A stretch of DNA of 64,000 nt from Burkholderiales bacterium. GTDB taxonomy: Bacteria > Pseudomonadota > Gammaproteobacteria > Burkholderiales > SG8-41. The translations under genes were made by a program, and so were the position numbers. The notes under the pieces are model-generated. The model ran no database searches, had not been told where the DNA came from, and worked only from the letters and a program-made list of their open reading frames with translations. The stretch is from the NCBI GenBank assembly GCA_020854035.1, contig JADZGE010000012.1, positions 176,985 through 240,984 of the forward strand, read 5' to 3'. Shown here piece after piece: positions 62,845-64,000 of the stretch (the stretch's first letter is position 1; each line of letters opens with the position of its first letter).

Positions 62845-62940
62845 CCGTCTCCCGCTTCACCTCCCTGAGCGGGCGCCTTAATGCAAGTTAAGGCATTTTC
62901 ACCCCCGGTTTTACTCCCCTTTAACCGGGGGTTTTTTATT
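62845..62940 (+). ncRNA. Candidate small RNA with anti-Shine-Dalgarno loop
   Basis: Three consecutive perfect hairpins on the plus strand. First: CCCGCT (62851-62856) with AGCGGG (62868-62873), whose 11-base loop TCACCTCCCTG contains TCACCTCC, identical to the 3' tail of 16S rRNA. Second: GCCTTAA (62875-62881) with TTAAGGC (62888-62894), loop TGCAAG. Third: the terminator at 62902-62931 plus a T-run; its loop carries CTCCCC. This layout matches short regulatory RNAs with C-rich anti-SD loops (such as the Rhodobacter CcsR and Neisseria sibling RNAs) in principle. The 5' end and promoter could not be placed, so the left boundary is approximate. Confidence 0.55.
62902..62937 (+). terminator. Strong intrinsic terminator
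   Basis: CCCCCGGTT (62902-62910) pairs perfectly with AACCGGGGG (62923-62931); six T follow directly (62932-62937), then ATTTT. No gene on the plus strand precedes it for over 1 kb (the last ends at 61732, with hemB in between on the other strand), so it most likely ends a non-coding RNA. Confidence 0.9.
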
Positions 62941-62950
62941 TTCCCGGTGT

Positions 62951-62973
62951 CCGTGGCAGCATCGCTGCCACGG
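62951..62973. repeat. Perfect palindromic hairpin
   Basis: CCGTGGCAGC (62951-62960) and GCTGCCACGG (62964-62973) around the 3-base loop ATC: a 10-bp perfect inverted repeat, 14 bp after the T-run of the preceding terminator. It has no T-run of its own. It could be an operator, a backup terminator or an RNA processing site. Confidence 0.7.
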
Positions 62974-63236
62974 CTATCGGTTTGCGCGCGTAACGAGGCG
63001 ATCGGTACGCCCGTTCCGGGGACCGCGGAGCATGAGGGAGGACTGGGGTCATGTCGTCACCACTTCTCGTTTGCCCTCTTCCTGGCTGTCGCTTCCTCAA
63101 GGCGTTCTCGCGCGGAGGAATCGGCGAGAATACCTCCTAGGTCGTTGTTATTCAGCCAGAAACTGGCGCGGCCTGCCATCCCTGCGATACAATACGCGAT
63201 CCTTTCGCCCCGCTCGGAAAAGAACAAGGATCGCGC

Positions 63237-63881
63237 ATGACCCCACGCTGGCCCGCAACCGTGATTGCCGTCGCTGCCAGCATCCTCGCCGCCTCCCTCG
63301 CGTTTGCCCAGGGTGCTGCAAAAGCCGACGCGGCCAAAGGCCAGTCCATCGTGGCGCAAGTATGCGTCGCCTGCCACGGCAACGACGGCAACAGCCCGCT
63401 GGCGGCGAACCCCGTGCTCGCCGGCCAATATGCCGGGTACACGCTGAAGCAGCTCGGTAATTTCAAGGCGCAGGACGGCAAGCCCGCCGAACGGCCGAAT
63501 GCCATCATGGCAGGGATGGTCGCCAGCCTTTCCGCCGAGGACATGCGAAATCTCGCGGCCTACTTCGAAGCGCAGAAGCCGGCGCCGCGCGCCGCGCGCG
63601 ATCCGCAGCTCGTCAAGCTCGGGCAGTCGATCTACCGGGGCGGCATAGCCGAGCGCGGCGTTGCCGCCTGTACCGCGTGTCATGGGCCGACGGGCGCTGG
63701 CATCCCCGCCCAGTTCCCGCGGCTCGCCGGCCAGCACGCGGAGTATACGGCCGCGCAATTGAAGGCGTTTCGCAGCGGCGAGCGCCGCAACGACCCTGCC
63801 CGCATGATGCGCTCGGTGACGGAGCGTCTCACGGACCGCGAGATCGCGGCGCTCGCCGATTACATCTCGGGGCTGCGCTAG
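63237..63881 (+). CDS. Diheme cytochrome c4
   Basis: Periplasmic electron carrier with two haem domains. The 214-residue protein has a signal peptide (about 1-24, cut after AFA) and two CxxCH haem sites: CVACH (Cys43, Cys46, His47) and CTACH (Cys145, Cys148, His149). Each half has the methionine-bearing loop that provides the sixth ligand (AIMAGMVASLS and ARMMRSVTERL). It typically passes electrons to a terminal oxidase. The ribosome-binding site AAGGA sits 6 bases before the ATG. Confidence 0.94.
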   Translation: MTPRWPATVIAVAASILAASLAFAQGAAKADAAKGQSIVAQVCVACHGNDGNSPLAANPVLAGQYAGYTLKQLGNFKAQDGKPAERPNAIMAGMVASLSAEDMRNLAAYFEAQKPAPRAARDPQLVKLGQSIYRGGIAERGVAACTACHGPTGAGIPAQFPRLAGQHAEYTAAQLKAFRSGERRNDPARMMRSVTERLTDREIAALADYISGLR

Positions 63882-63903
63882 CCTGAATTTCCACGCCGGT
63901 AGA

Positions 63904-63986
63904 TTAGCCTAACACGGCCCGCGGCGCGGGCTGCCGTTACTCCTCTCTCCAGCCGCACCAGGTTCGGCCTTCTCCTGTTAGTCTAA
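63904..63986. repeat. Inverted repeat near the right edge
   Basis: TTAGCCTAACA (63904-63914) and TGTTAGTCTAA (63976-63986) are inverted copies with one mismatch over 11 bases, with 61 bases between. A short GC-only hairpin (63917-63931) lies inside. The 119 bp after cytochrome c4 hold no recognisable gene; whatever follows is cut by the window edge. Confidence 0.45.
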
Positions 63987-64000
63987 GTGTGCGCCTACCA

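Noticed and set aside
62881..63240. Possible short protein genes in the hemB-cytochrome c4 gap
   Set aside because: The open frames have no ribosome-binding site, start inside the hairpins or terminator, and their composition looks random.
63930..64000. tRNA gene ending in CCA at the right edge
   Set aside because: The last bases are ACCA, but there is no acceptor-stem pairing, T-loop GGTTCRA pattern or anticodon arm upstream.

Overview
The window is a 64-kb stretch of high-GC bacterial chromosome with the gene content and order of a betaproteobacterium. The evidence is the chain pilMNOPQ-aroKB-dgt-gltBD-hemE-priA, an ntrY-DUF4390-rsmB-fmt-def block, a LysM-dprA-topB block, a diheme cytochrome c4 near hemB, and the absence of recF between dnaN and gyrB. 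Family and genus cannot be fixed from the sequence. Coding density is very high, almost every gene is housekeeping, and no insertion sequence, prophage, CRISPR array, rRNA or tRNA gene was seen.

Layout. 1-5320 (minus): ntrY (3' end outside the window), a DUF4390 protein, rsmB, fmt, def. 5429-10405 (plus): LysM protein, dprA, topB. 10402-15485 (minus): gyrB, dnaN, dnaA. At 15.5 kb the direction flips to plus: rpmH, rnpA, yidC, mnmE, parS site, mnmG, rsmG, parA, parB, then atpIBEFHAGDC, glpD, glmU, glmS (to 35602). 35640-58493 (minus): an SDR oxidoreductase, two DsbA-family proteins, a SPOR protein, argS, priA, hemE, gltD, gltB, dgt, aroB, aroK, pilQPONM. 58746-61732 (plus): mrcA (PBP1A) and an unrecognised gene. 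Then hemB (minus), a non-coding segment with a candidate small RNA, and cytochrome c4 (plus).

How it works together. The left half is the replication-origin neighbourhood: the initiator DnaA, the sliding clamp, gyrase, perfect DnaA boxes on both sides of dnaA, and the ParAB-parS segregation system, with ribosome/tRNA maturation genes (rpmH, rnpA, mnmE, mnmG, rsmG) and the YidC insertase. The ATP synthase operon is ended by an intrinsic terminator. glmS and glmU feed UDP-GlcNAc to the cell wall, which mrcA polymerises. The pil operon builds the type IV pilus alignment complex and secretin; aroKB, gltBD and hemE/hemB supply chorismate, glutamate and haem.

Most interesting points: (1) a short + strand RNA-like element at about 62845-62940 with three stacked hairpins, the first loop carrying eight bases identical to the anti-Shine-Dalgarno tail of 16S rRNA and the last being a strong terminator; (2) a second cluster of DnaA-box-like sites in the hemE-priA gap; (3) an rnpA frame with no ATG, GTG or TTG between rpmH and the conserved protein start; (4) an identical 41-bp repeat pair with hairpin potential; (5) an intrinsic terminator lying directly against the glpD start codon; (6) a Tyr-to-Asp change in a normally invariant motif of the ATP synthase beta subunit.
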